DNA of 41,915 nucleotides, taken from the NCBI GenBank assembly GCA_027035575.1, contig JALVUQ010000052.1, forward strand, positions 1 through 41,915, read 5' to 3'. Shown here in pieces: positions 24,573 through 32,784 of this stretch. The notes below the pieces were generated by a model that saw nothing but the letters and a program-made list of their open reading frames with translations, did not search any database and was not told where the DNA came from. The first letter of the stretch is position 1, and each line of letters opens with the position of its first letter. The DNA comes from Desulfurellales bacterium (GTDB lineage Bacteria; Campylobacterota_A; Desulfurellia; Desulfurellales; Hippeaceae). Made by a program: the position numbers and the translations under genes.

Positions 24573-26177
24573 ATGGATATTGCAATAAACGGTGTTTATA
24601 TACCTGATTTTGAATTGATGCGCTTTATAAAAAAGAACGTAGGTATAAACAACAGGGTGATTGCTTCCATAAGCGATGAATATATACAGGCAAAAAAGAC
24701 CATAGATGCAAACGGGTTTTACCTCATTCCAGGCTTGATAGACAATCATTGTCATATAGAAAGCTCTCACTTGACTCCCTCAAACTTCGGCAATGAGATT
24801 GCAAAACACGGGACGCTGCACGCCGTTTGTGACTGTCACGAAATTGCGAATGTAAAAGGAAGAAGGGGGCTTGAGTTTTTCATAAAAGAGGCGAAAAACA
24901 GCGTCTGTAACCTGAAGTTTGCTGTTTCATCCTGTGTGCCTGCAACCGATTTTGCAACAAGCGGAGGCGGAATTGATGTTGAAGATGTTGATTATTTTAT
25001 GCAGTTTAAAGAGGTAGTTGCATTAGGTGAGTTGATGAATGTGCCTGGTGTTGTTAACAGAGATGAAAAATTTATGAAGATGATAGAGATTGCAAGGAAA
25101 TACAACAAGAGAGTAAACGGGCACGCTCCGCATTTAAGCGGCTGTATGTTATCTGAATATATTTCCGCAGGGGTTGAAGACGACCATGAAAGTGAAACCT
25201 ACGAGGAATTGAAAGAGAAGCTTGAAAAGGGTTTGAGGGTTTTTATTCGAGAGGGCAGTGCGGAACAAACTCAAGATGATGCCTATAGGATAATAAACGA
25301 ATATCCCGATAGGGTTATGTTTTGCTCGGATGATAAAACAGTAGGCGATATAATGAATTACGGGCATATGGACTACAACCTTAAAAAAGCCATATCGCTT
25401 GGTATTGACCCTATTCTTGCCGTGAAAGCTGCAACATATAACGGTCTTTTATACTACGGTTTGGATGAATACAGCGAAGTAAAACAGGGTAAAAAAGCCT
25501 ATCTTGTACTGCTTGATAAGGACTTTAATGTTGCAAATGTCATAGTTGACGGTGAAATTTATACAGGCAAAAACTCTTTCTCCTCCATATCCGATGAATT
25601 TTTAAATACCTTAAAGATAGAAAAAATTGACAGTGTTCCGTCAATTCAGAATAAAAAAATTGCAATGGAGGTTACATCCGGCAGTTTAATAACCGAAAGA
25701 ATTGATGTTTCAACAGATGTTGAATATGATTTGGATGCGGATTTACTGAAATTATGCGTCTTTGAAAGATACGGTCATAACAACAAAAGCGCTTGTTTAA
25801 TAAAAGGTTTCGGATTAAAAGTCGGTGCTATGGCTTCCTCTTTGGCTCACGATTGTCACAACATTGTTGCCGTAGGCGTTTCAGATGAGGATATTAAAAA
25901 GGCTGTTAATGCGGTCATTGAAAACAGGGGTGCAATGGCTCTGTTTGACGGTGAGAAAATATACTCGTTACCGCTTGGAGTCGGCGGTATAGTTTCCTCT
26001 GAAGATGCACAAACCGTGGCAAAAAAGGTTGATATGCTAAAGGATAGAGCCAAACAAATCGGATGTTCTTTAAAAGACCCTTTTGCAGCGCTGTCGTTTA
26101 TGGCGTTGGAGGTTATACCGCATTTGAAATTAACGGATAAGGGTTTGTTTAATGTTGATAAATTTCAATATGAGTGA
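24573..26177 (+). CDS. ade: Adenine deaminase
   Basis: The enzyme converts adenine to hypoxanthine and ammonia in purine salvage. The 534-residue protein has the amidohydrolase metal site NHCHIESSHLTPS (His59-x-His61), the family-specific CDCHEIANVKG, GHAPHLSG and a downstream CSDDK segment holding the metal-binding Asp. The C-terminal region with GVGGIVSSED is also typical of Ade. A ribosome site GGAGGG lies upstream. It is 20 nt after the PAP2 gene. A BMP-type importer elsewhere in the window could supply its substrate. Confidence 0.93.
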   Translation: MDIAINGVYIPDFELMRFIKKNVGINNRVIASISDEYIQAKKTIDANGFYLIPGLIDNHCHIESSHLTPSNFGNEIAKHGTLHAVCDCHEIANVKGRRGLEFFIKEAKNSVCNLKFAVSSCVPATDFATSGGGIDVEDVDYFMQFKEVVALGELMNVPGVVNRDEKFMKMIEIARKYNKRVNGHAPHLSGCMLSEYISAGVEDDHESETYEELKEKLEKGLRVFIREGSAEQTQDDAYRIINEYPDRVMFCSDDKTVGDIMNYGHMDYNLKKAISLGIDPILAVKAATYNGLLYYGLDEYSEVKQGKKAYLVLLDKDFNVANVIVDGEIYTGKNSFSSISDEFLNTLKIEKIDSVPSIQNKKIAMEVTSGSLITERIDVSTDVEYDLDADLLKLCVFERYGHNNKSACLIKGFGLKVGAMASSLAHDCHNIVAVGVSDEDIKKAVNAVIENRGAMALFDGEKIYSLPLGVGGIVSSEDAQTVAKKVDMLKDRAKQIGCSLKDPFAALSFMALEVIPHLKLTDKGLFNVDKFQYE

Positions 26178-26205
26178 TTGATTTTATTTGATAGGGAGGG
26201 CTGCA

Positions 26206-26583
26206 GTGAAGTTTTTGCTTGGCTTTATAACTATTTTGATGATTGTTACGGGAGTTTTTAGCTGCAAAAAGGCAGATGCCAAAGCTAAGATTGTTGCACC
26301 AAAAGCTAACGATGTCTGGATTGAGGGTAAAACCTATACGATAAGATGGAAAGGCTTTAAAGAGGGCGTTATATGCATTTCGGTATTGATAGGCGGACAC
26401 TACGCCGGCATTATAAATTCTTGCGATAGCTGCGCAGCCCAAAATAAGTACAGATGGACAATACCAGTTGGGTTTGTAAGCGGTTTCGGCGAGGATAGAG
26501 ATGATGCTGTCAGAATAGTACTTTATTATAAGGACAACGAGAGTAACCCGTATTTCAGTGATTACTTCACCATATCAAAATAG
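26206..26583 (+). CDS. Small secreted KNH/Kre9-like beta-sandwich protein, probable lipoprotein
   Basis: The protein has 125 residues from GTG 26206, which is set by GGGAGGG 5 nt upstream. A hydrophobic signal runs to Cys20 (VFSC), a plausible lipobox. The rest, starting IVAPKANDVWIEGKTYTIRWKG, follows the pattern of the Ser-Thr-rich/KNH domain: W-x2-G-x2-Y-x-I-x-W, then short strands, YRWTIP, and a final YF. Such domains are usually extracellular and fused to larger proteins; a stand-alone copy is less common. Four Cys in or near ICISVLIGG...NSCDSCAA could form disulfides. It follows ade by 28 nt. Confidence 0.65.
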   Translation: MKFLLGFITILMIVTGVFSCKKADAKAKIVAPKANDVWIEGKTYTIRWKGFKEGVICISVLIGGHYAGIINSCDSCAAQNKYRWTIPVGFVSGFGEDRDDAVRIVLYYKDNESNPYFSDYFTISK

Positions 26584-26721
26584 AAGTTTAACCTTTACAA
26601 ATTCAATCACACCTCATATCTCTTTTTTTGAATTTTATCAAATGTGTGGTAATTTTTTCTTGAATTGAGTTAAAATAAAGTTAATATATTTTCGTCAATA
26701 AAATGAAAGAGGTGACGTATT

Positions 26722-27942
26722 ATGATTTATCCGTACGAGGCACTTGAAAAGATATTTAATAAGGTTGAGCCTGAGGGAGAAGAGTTGATAAGCGTTTTTG
26801 ATTCCCTGCACAGGGTTGTTTCAAGGAAAATAGCATCAAACAGGTCGCTTCCTCCATACGATAATGCCGCAATGGACGGTTATGCCGTTAAATTTGAAGA
26901 TATAAAGGAAATTCCCGCCAAACTTAAACTTGCAGGAAACATCAAAGCCGGAGATTCTGTTGAGAGTATAGAGTTAAAAAATGGTGAATGTTACAGGATT
27001 ATGACAGGTGCTTTTATACCAAAAGGAGCCGATACCGTTGTTGAGTTTGAGGTAACAAGACAGAAAGACAGAGAGGTTGAAATATTAAAAAAGAAAAAAA
27101 AGTTTGCCAATGTAAGGTTTAAGGGTGAGGATATTGAAGCCGGCTCAGAAATAGATTTTGTCGGTAAACCGATAACACCTTATAAGCTTTCTCGACTTGT
27201 CTCAACCAACAATATTTTTGTCTATGCATACAAACAGCCGAGTGTTTGCATAATTTCAACCGGGGACGAGCTGTCCCATCCTGGAAGCTGCAATGAATTT
27301 GATACGATTGATTCAAACAGCTTCTTTTTGAAATCACTTCTAAAAAACACACTTAACATAGATGCCGCCTATTTGGGCATCAGCAAAGATAACAAGAACG
27401 ATTTAATAAACGTTATGAAATCTGCGCTAAATTATGATGTCATACTTACAAGTGCCGGTATATCGTTCGGAGATTTCGATGTAGTAACGAATGCGGAAAA
27501 AGATTTGGGAATAAATTGGGAGTTTAAATATGTAAAACAAAAGCCGGGAAAACCTTTTGCTTTTGGCCGGGTAAAAAATAGCCTAATTTTTTCATTTCCC
27601 GGAAATCCGGTTTCAACGGCATTTTGTTCGTTTTTCTATCTCATTCCGGCTCTAAAGAAGATGATGGGCTACAAAAAATACAGGCACATACCCATTGAAG
27701 CCGTTTTAACATCACCTATGCACAAAAGAAACGACAGGGTTCATTTCAATAGGGTTAAAGTTGAATTTAAAGATGACAATTTTTATGCCCAGCCCTTTGA
27801 AACGCAGGGCTCAAACATAATAGAGTCCATCTCAAAGTGCAACGGATTTGTAATGGTTGAAACGGAAAAAATTGGTGAAATACCCAAAGGTGAAAAGTTA
27901 AAGGTATTTTTATACGACTTTGAATCCGTATTTGACAAATAA
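26722..27942 (+). CDS. moeA: Molybdopterin molybdenumtransferase
   Basis: MoeA inserts molybdate (or tungstate) into adenylated molybdopterin in the cytoplasm. The 406-residue length is normal. Motifs include PYDNAAMDGYAV (about residues 38-49), the RIMTGAFIPKGADTVV region, the MoaB/MogA-like core STGDEL and TSAGISFGDFDVV, and FSFPGNPVSTAFC. The ATG is preceded by GAGGTGA with 7-nt spacing. It has its own upstream gap of 138 nt and a strong terminator after it, so it seems to be a single-gene unit. No molybdenum-cofactor riboswitch was seen in its leader. Confidence 0.93.
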   Translation: MIYPYEALEKIFNKVEPEGEELISVFDSLHRVVSRKIASNRSLPPYDNAAMDGYAVKFEDIKEIPAKLKLAGNIKAGDSVESIELKNGECYRIMTGAFIPKGADTVVEFEVTRQKDREVEILKKKKKFANVRFKGEDIEAGSEIDFVGKPITPYKLSRLVSTNNIFVYAYKQPSVCIISTGDELSHPGSCNEFDTIDSNSFFLKSLLKNTLNIDAAYLGISKDNKNDLINVMKSALNYDVILTSAGISFGDFDVVTNAEKDLGINWEFKYVKQKPGKPFAFGRVKNSLIFSFPGNPVSTAFCSFFYLIPALKKMMGYKKYRHIPIEAVLTSPMHKRNDRVHFNRVKVEFKDDNFYAQPFETQGSNIIESISKCNGFVMVETEKIGEIPKGEKLKVFLYDFESVFDK

Positions 27943-27943
27943 A

Positions 27944-27974
27944 ACAAAACGAAGCCAATGAAACTTCGTTTTGT
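27944..27974. terminator. Intrinsic terminator after moeA, possibly bidirectional
   Basis: ACAAAACGAAG (27944-27954) and CTTCGTTTTGT (27964-27974) form a perfect 11-bp stem with a 9-nt loop. A-rich sequence lies before it and T-rich sequence after it. It begins immediately after the moeA stop codon. Confidence 0.85.
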
Positions 27975-28050
27975 TATTTAACTATAAACGAGCTCAAATT
28001 GCTTTTGCCGATTCTTACTATCAAGTAAAAATCCAAATTTTTAGCCAAAC

Positions 28051-28064
28051 TTGATATAAATCAA
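28051..28064. promoter_or_regulatory. FNR/DNR-type operator
   Basis: TTGAT-ATAA-ATCAA is an exact match to the FNR-family consensus (TTGAT-N4-ATCAA). A TATA-like -10 candidate lies near 28090-28096, which places the operator near the -40 to -46 region of the promoter for the gene at 28138, as at activated FNR promoters. CRP/FNR paralogs such as DNR use the same site, so the signal could be oxygen, nitric oxide or another input. Confidence 0.7.
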
Positions 28065-28137
28065 AGAAAAATTTAGTAAAACAGTTACCTTTATACCGCA
28101 TCTTTGGTGTAAAAATTTTTGATTAAAGAGGTGTTTG

Positions 28138-30033
28138 ATGAGTAGATACAAAGTATCGGACGAATGTATAGGATGTAGGGCTTGCGTTGGGGTAGCCGAG
28201 GATAATTTCGGTATCAGAAACAATAAGGCATATGTCAAAAAGCAGCCGACAACTAAACAAGAAGAGGAGTTGTGTTCAAAAGCTTTGGAAGTATGTCCCG
28301 TAAATGCAATATCAAAAACTAAACTAAAAAAGGTTAAAAATGCAGAGGTTGTTTTGGCTTCCTCCAACATAAAGGAGACGCTTGACAGATACCCTGTTTT
28401 GAAGGATGTGCTGATGGAATTGTCACCGAAGTTTAAAAGAATGCAAAATCCTGTCTTATACAATACGCTTGCAAGATTTGCAGACTTCAACGACGCCGCA
28501 AAGGTAACAGGGCTTTCCATTTGTGAAATATTACACACAATAAACGACTATTTGGGAACTAAGGAGGAACTTTTGAAAATGATGCCGGAGTGTATAGAAG
28601 AAAACAAAGATGAAGAACTGCAAAGTGTTGATATAACCTGGACGGAGGACAAAGAGTTATACATATACAACAACGATACAATGGAGGAACTTATCGAGAG
28701 GGTAGCTCTTCTTAAACCGGGAGAAAATATTATTGTCATTTCGAGAGAAAAACCCGATGAACTGTTAAAAATGGCAAAAGGTCTTGAGTTCTTATTTAAT
28801 ATTGAAAAAAACAGGGAGTATAGAATCTCTATTTTTAACCCCAAAAAAGAACAACCGATTCTTTCCCGGAAGGAGAGGAAAGACACTTTTGATGTGCTGG
28901 ATGTAAGAAATGCAGACCGTGACCCGTTCGACATAATAATGAAAAAAGCATACGAAATTAAGGAGGAAGAAGGTTTTGCACTTGTCCAACGATTCGAACC
29001 GTATCCTATAATAAATATGTTAAGCGAAATGGGATTTGAGTATGAAACAGTCAAAAAAGGAGAATCCGAATTTTGGGTATATTTTTATAAAAAACCGAAT
29101 AATGAAGGCGAAAAAAGGTTAGAAAAAAAGAAGGTGGATGTCGTTATACAGTCGGCTACGCCTGTGGCATATCCTATTATTATGAGACTTTTGCAATCTG
29201 AAAATTTGAAAAATACAATTAACATAAAAGAGTTGAAGGTGTGGGAAGAAACGGAAAAACACCTTGCATGGATTACCAACAAAAAAGCAGATATCAGCTT
29301 TTCTGCCGTTATAACCGCCGTTAAACTAAAAAACAGCGACATAAAAATTCCTGGGCTCTTTGTTTGGGATAACTTCGTTTTGTTGAGCAGAAAGAATATA
29401 AGCGGGTTTAAAGATTTGATAGGAGACAAAATATACCTTCCTCTGTTTGAGGAGGCTCCTCCGGCTAAAATTACAAAATACCTGATTAAAACGGAGGGGT
29501 TGAATCCCGGTGATTTTGAATTTGTTTACGGAAAACCGTTTGGCAGACCCGAACAAATATATAAAGATTTTGTGGAATCGAAAGCAGAAACCGTTGTATT
29601 AAGAGAGCCTGAAGCAAGTTATGCCGTAAAGATTATGCGCGACAGGAAAGAGAAAATATCCGTTGTTTCCTATAACGAGTTATGGAATAAGGCTAACGAA
29701 GGATTTGGAAAATTCCCAAATGCCGGTATAGTGTTTAAAGGAGAGTTTGTAAGGCAGCATCCTGAAGCGGCTAAAATGTTTATAGATGAACTAAAAAAGG
29801 CAATAGTTTGGGTTAGGGAAAATAAAAAAGAGGCTGCAAAACTATCATTTGATATAATGCGTCAGCCGATTGACAGGGTAGAGCTGTTCTTGGAAATTGT
29901 AAATTTTGACTATATGGAAGGTGAAGAACTCATTGAAAAGGTTAAAAGCTACTTTGAAGTGTTAAATAAAAACGGTATCGCCGATGTTAAAATTAATGAT
30001 GAGTTGCTTGATATGTTTAGGTTAAACGTTTAA
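28138..30033 (+). CDS. Ferredoxin / DUF1858-like / DUF2249-like / periplasmic-binding-protein-like fusion
   Basis: The 631-residue cytoplasmic protein has four parts. Residues 1-60 are a single-cluster ferredoxin, Cys10-x2-Cys13-x2-Cys16 and Cys53-Pro. Residues about 76-140 resemble DUF1858 (YPVLKDVLMELSPKFK and AAKVTGL). Residues about 160-318 include a DUF2249-like unit (LDVRNADRDPFD, RFEPYPIINMLSEMGF), perhaps preceded by a degenerate copy. Residues about 333-631 resemble an ABC-type substrate-binding domain of the NMT1/SsuA kind (ADISFSAVITAVKL, AAKMFIDELKKA). There is no signal peptide or membrane helix, so the binding domain would work in the cytoplasm, which is unusual. The ATG is set by GAGG at 6-nt spacing. 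An FNR-type site lies upstream. I know of no characterised protein with this order. Confidence 0.75.
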   Translation: MSRYKVSDECIGCRACVGVAEDNFGIRNNKAYVKKQPTTKQEEELCSKALEVCPVNAISKTKLKKVKNAEVVLASSNIKETLDRYPVLKDVLMELSPKFKRMQNPVLYNTLARFADFNDAAKVTGLSICEILHTINDYLGTKEELLKMMPECIEENKDEELQSVDITWTEDKELYIYNNDTMEELIERVALLKPGENIIVISREKPDELLKMAKGLEFLFNIEKNREYRISIFNPKKEQPILSRKERKDTFDVLDVRNADRDPFDIIMKKAYEIKEEEGFALVQRFEPYPIINMLSEMGFEYETVKKGESEFWVYFYKKPNNEGEKRLEKKKVDVVIQSATPVAYPIIMRLLQSENLKNTINIKELKVWEETEKHLAWITNKKADISFSAVITAVKLKNSDIKIPGLFVWDNFVLLSRKNISGFKDLIGDKIYLPLFEEAPPAKITKYLIKTEGLNPGDFEFVYGKPFGRPEQIYKDFVESKAETVVLREPEASYAVKIMRDRKEKISVVSYNELWNKANEGFGKFPNAGIVFKGEFVRQHPEAAKMFIDELKKAIVWVRENKKEAAKLSFDIMRQPIDRVELFLEIVNFDYMEGEELIEKVKSYFEVLNKNGIADVKINDELLDMFRLNV

Positions 30034-30090
30034 AAGCTCAAGTTTTTATAAGCTTTGATTTAATCGACAGAAAGGTTGCGGATTATCAGC

Positions 30091-31308
30091 CTATTTGACG
30101 AGCTGGTTTATGTTGAACAGGGGCACCATTATTGACATAACTATAAACCCGACAACAAGTCCGAGCAGAAGTATGGCGAAAGGTTCGGCTAAAGCTACCG
30201 TAGTTTTTAGCAGGCTGCTCAATTTTCTATCGTAGTAGCGAGAAATTCTTTCAACAAAATCCGGCAGCCTTCCTGTTTTTGTACCCATAGTCAAACTGGC
30301 AATAAACATAGAATCAAACAGATTGGTTTCTTTAAATGCCGTATCAATTGCAACACCAGTGTTAATCTTTTGTGCAACTTCTTCCAATAATTCGATAAAG
30401 ACGCTGTTTTTTACAACATATGCGCTGTTTTTAATAGCTTCGACCAATTTTATGTCGGCATTCAATTGAAAAGCCAAAGAGGATGTGAACTGTGAGGTTG
30501 CGATTTTTCTGTAAATGGGAATAGTCAACAATATTTTATCCGCAGCCTTTTTGAAAGAGCCGTTCTTTTTGTACAATAAACGCAAAATTACCGCCAATAC
30601 AAGAATAGTTGCAACAATAAGTACAAAATAGTGTTTTAGAAAAATCCCGGATGCTATGAGTAATCTCGTTATAAAAGGCAGCTTTCTGTGAAATGATTCA
30701 AATATCTTTTCCATTTTCGGAACAACATACACCAAAAGAAAACTCACAATGCCCAAACCGAGTGTCAAAATAAATGCAGGGTATAAAATAACCGGAGCAA
30801 TTCTTTGGTTGAAGGAGTTTTTATTTTCCTCTTGAGATGCGATTTTAAACAAAATGTCGGATAGTTTGCCCGTTTTTTCCGCAATCTCTATCATTCTGAT
30901 ATAAGCAGTTGAAAAAATATCTTCATATTTTGAAAGTGCAACGGATAACTTAACACCTTCGCTAACCCTGTCTTTAACAGTTTTTAGGGCGTTTTTTATT
31001 CTTTTATTATCGGATTGTTCGGCTGTTATCTCCAAAGCCTCGGTAAGCGTTATGCCAGTATCAATCAAAGTTGCAAGCTGAAAAAACATATCGGCTCTGC
31101 TTTTTTGAGATATTCCTCCTATTGTATATTTTGATAAGAAAGAACCTGCAATGTGTTTATGTTCGGCAGATGAAATGCCCTCCAGCTTTTGAGGGTATAG
31201 CCCCTCTTTTTTTAAAGCAATGACAGCCGCATCTTTGCTTTGCGCCTCTATGGTTCCCTCTTTTTTTCTGCTTTTTATATCGTAAGCAATATATTTAAAT
31301 GTCGGCAT
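30091..31308 (-). CDS. gspF: Type II secretion inner-membrane platform protein GspF
   Basis: GspF is the polytopic platform protein that couples the GspE motor to the growing pseudopilus. The 405-residue product shows the usual two T2SSF repeats: FFQLATLIDTGITLTEALEI (about residues 71-90) and the second repeat with SLTMGTKTGRLPDFVERIS. Membrane helices fall near 170-195, 215-240 and 375-400. It is the last gene of the operon. Its ATG directly abuts the gspE stop codon. A weak AAAGCT/AGCTTT hairpin around 30033-30057 may end transcription from both sides. Confidence 0.93.
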   Translation of the reverse strand: MPTFKYIAYDIKSRKKEGTIEAQSKDAAVIALKKEGLYPQKLEGISSAEHKHIAGSFLSKYTIGGISQKSRADMFFQLATLIDTGITLTEALEITAEQSDNKRIKNALKTVKDRVSEGVKLSVALSKYEDIFSTAYIRMIEIAEKTGKLSDILFKIASQEENKNSFNQRIAPVILYPAFILTLGLGIVSFLLVYVVPKMEKIFESFHRKLPFITRLLIASGIFLKHYFVLIVATILVLAVILRLLYKKNGSFKKAADKILLTIPIYRKIATSQFTSSLAFQLNADIKLVEAIKNSAYVVKNSVFIELLEEVAQKINTGVAIDTAFKETNLFDSMFIASLTMGTKTGRLPDFVERISRYYDRKLSSLLKTTVALAEPFAILLLGLVVGFIVMSIMVPLFNINQLVK

Positions 31309-32784
31309 CTAAAGCCTCGTGGCAAGAAGCACCTCTTCGGGTGTTGTTATACCATTTCTTACCTTTTGCATACCGTCTGTAAGCATAGTTTTCATACCGT
31401 TTTTTACGGCTGTTTCTCTAATTGCTTTTGCATCGGCTTTTTTTATAATCATTCTCTTTATCTCTTCTTTTATGTCAAGAAGCTCAAATATGCCGACTCT
31501 TCCCGAAAAACCGCTGTTTTTACAGGCCTCACATCCTATACCTTGCTCATAAAACTCAACATCTTCACCGTATTGTCGTAAAATTTCTCTGATTTGTGCA
31601 GGTGTTTGTACTCTTGTTTTGCAATTATCACAAACCTTTCTCACAAGCCTTTGACCTATGACAAGCAGAAGTGATGATGCCAACAAAAACGGCTCTATAC
31701 CCATATCTATCAAGCGTGCAAGTGTGGTTGCAGCGTCGTTTGTATGAACGGTAGATAACACCAGATGTCCGGTTAAAGAGGCTGCTATGGCGGTTTTGGC
31801 AGTCTCTGAATCCCTGATTTCTCCAACCAAAACAATGTCCGGGTCCTGCCTTAAAAAGTATTTCAGAGCATTTGCAAATGTTAAATCGAGTTTAGGATTG
31901 ACCTGAACCTGAGTTATCCCGTCAATCCTGTATTCGATAGGGTCTTCTATCGTTATTATGTGCTTGTCTCTTGTTGCAACAGCCTTGAGTGCCGCATAGA
32001 GCGTTGTGGTTTTTCCAGAGCCCGTAGGTCCTGTTACAAGTATAATTCCGTTTGGATATTTGAGTTTACTCAAAAAAAGCTCTATGTCTTCTTTATCCAT
32101 ACCTATATCCGAAAGCCCTAAAAGCTCATTTGAGGTATCAAGTATTCTCAAAGCCGCTTTTTCACCTGTTATGCTCGGAACAATGGAAACCCTTATGTCT
32201 ATGCTTTTTGTTCCGACATTGACCCTGATAGCTCCGTCTTGTGGTCTTCTGGTTTCCGCAACATCAAGATTTGCCATAACCTTTATTCTGGAGATGACAG
32301 CCTCCTGAATTCTTTTTGCATACTTTTTGTAATCGAATAAAGCTCCGTCAACCCTTAATCTTATGACAAAATTATCCCTCAATCCCTCAAAGTGTATATC
32401 GCTCGCATTTTGCTGAACGGCTTTTACTATGGTTTGATTGACAAGTTTGACAATAGGGGCGTCGGTATATGAAGCACCTATGATGTTTTCTTCGTCGGTT
32501 ATATCTTCCTTTTCTTCCTCGTTTTGGGCTGTTTCTTCTTCAAGCATATCATATATATTCTCCATAGCCATCAAAAGGTCTTTTTTTGCTTTTATTTTGA
32601 CCTTCGGCTTCAATCCCAAGCTCAGAGCCATAAAATCTGCTTTTTTTATGCCGTTATCATTGACAGCCCAAAATCTTATAACACCGTCTTCATATCCTAC
32701 GGGAACAAATTCGCTTCTGTCTGTAAACTGCTTGTATGCGTTAATTATTCTACCGTCAAGGTTTCCAAACTCAATCTTTTCCAT
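31309..32784 (-). CDS. gspE: Type II secretion ATPase GspE
   Basis: GspE is the cytoplasmic hexameric ATPase that powers secretion. The roughly 491-residue protein has Walker A GPTGSGKTTT, an Asp box, Walker B DIVLVGEIRDSETA, a His box region GHLVLSTVHTNDA and the four-Cys zinc site CDNC...CEAC typical of GspE/PilB. The start is ATG 32784, with AGGA upstream; an in-frame ATG at 32805 is less well placed. It overlaps the end of gspD by 14 bases. The N1 domain (about residues 1-100) is short. Confidence 0.94.
   Translation of the reverse strand: MEKIEFGNLDGRIINAYKQFTDRSEFVPVGYEDGVIRFWAVNDNGIKKADFMALSLGLKPKVKIKAKKDLLMAMENIYDMLEEETAQNEEEKEDITDEENIIGASYTDAPIVKLVNQTIVKAVQQNASDIHFEGLRDNFVIRLRVDGALFDYKKYAKRIQEAVISRIKVMANLDVAETRRPQDGAIRVNVGTKSIDIRVSIVPSITGEKAALRILDTSNELLGLSDIGMDKEDIELFLSKLKYPNGIILVTGPTGSGKTTTLYAALKAVATRDKHIITIEDPIEYRIDGITQVQVNPKLDLTFANALKYFLRQDPDIVLVGEIRDSETAKTAIAASLTGHLVLSTVHTNDAATTLARLIDMGIEPFLLASSLLLVIGQRLVRKVCDNCKTRVQTPAQIREILRQYGEDVEFYEQGIGCEACKNSGFSGRVGIFELLDIKEEIKRMIIKKADAKAIRETAVKNGMKTMLTDGMQKVRNGITTPEEVLLATRL

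Noticed and set aside
26584-26721. A molybdenum-cofactor riboswitch upstream of moeA
   Set aside because: The leader is short and AT-rich with no strong paired elements matching that class.
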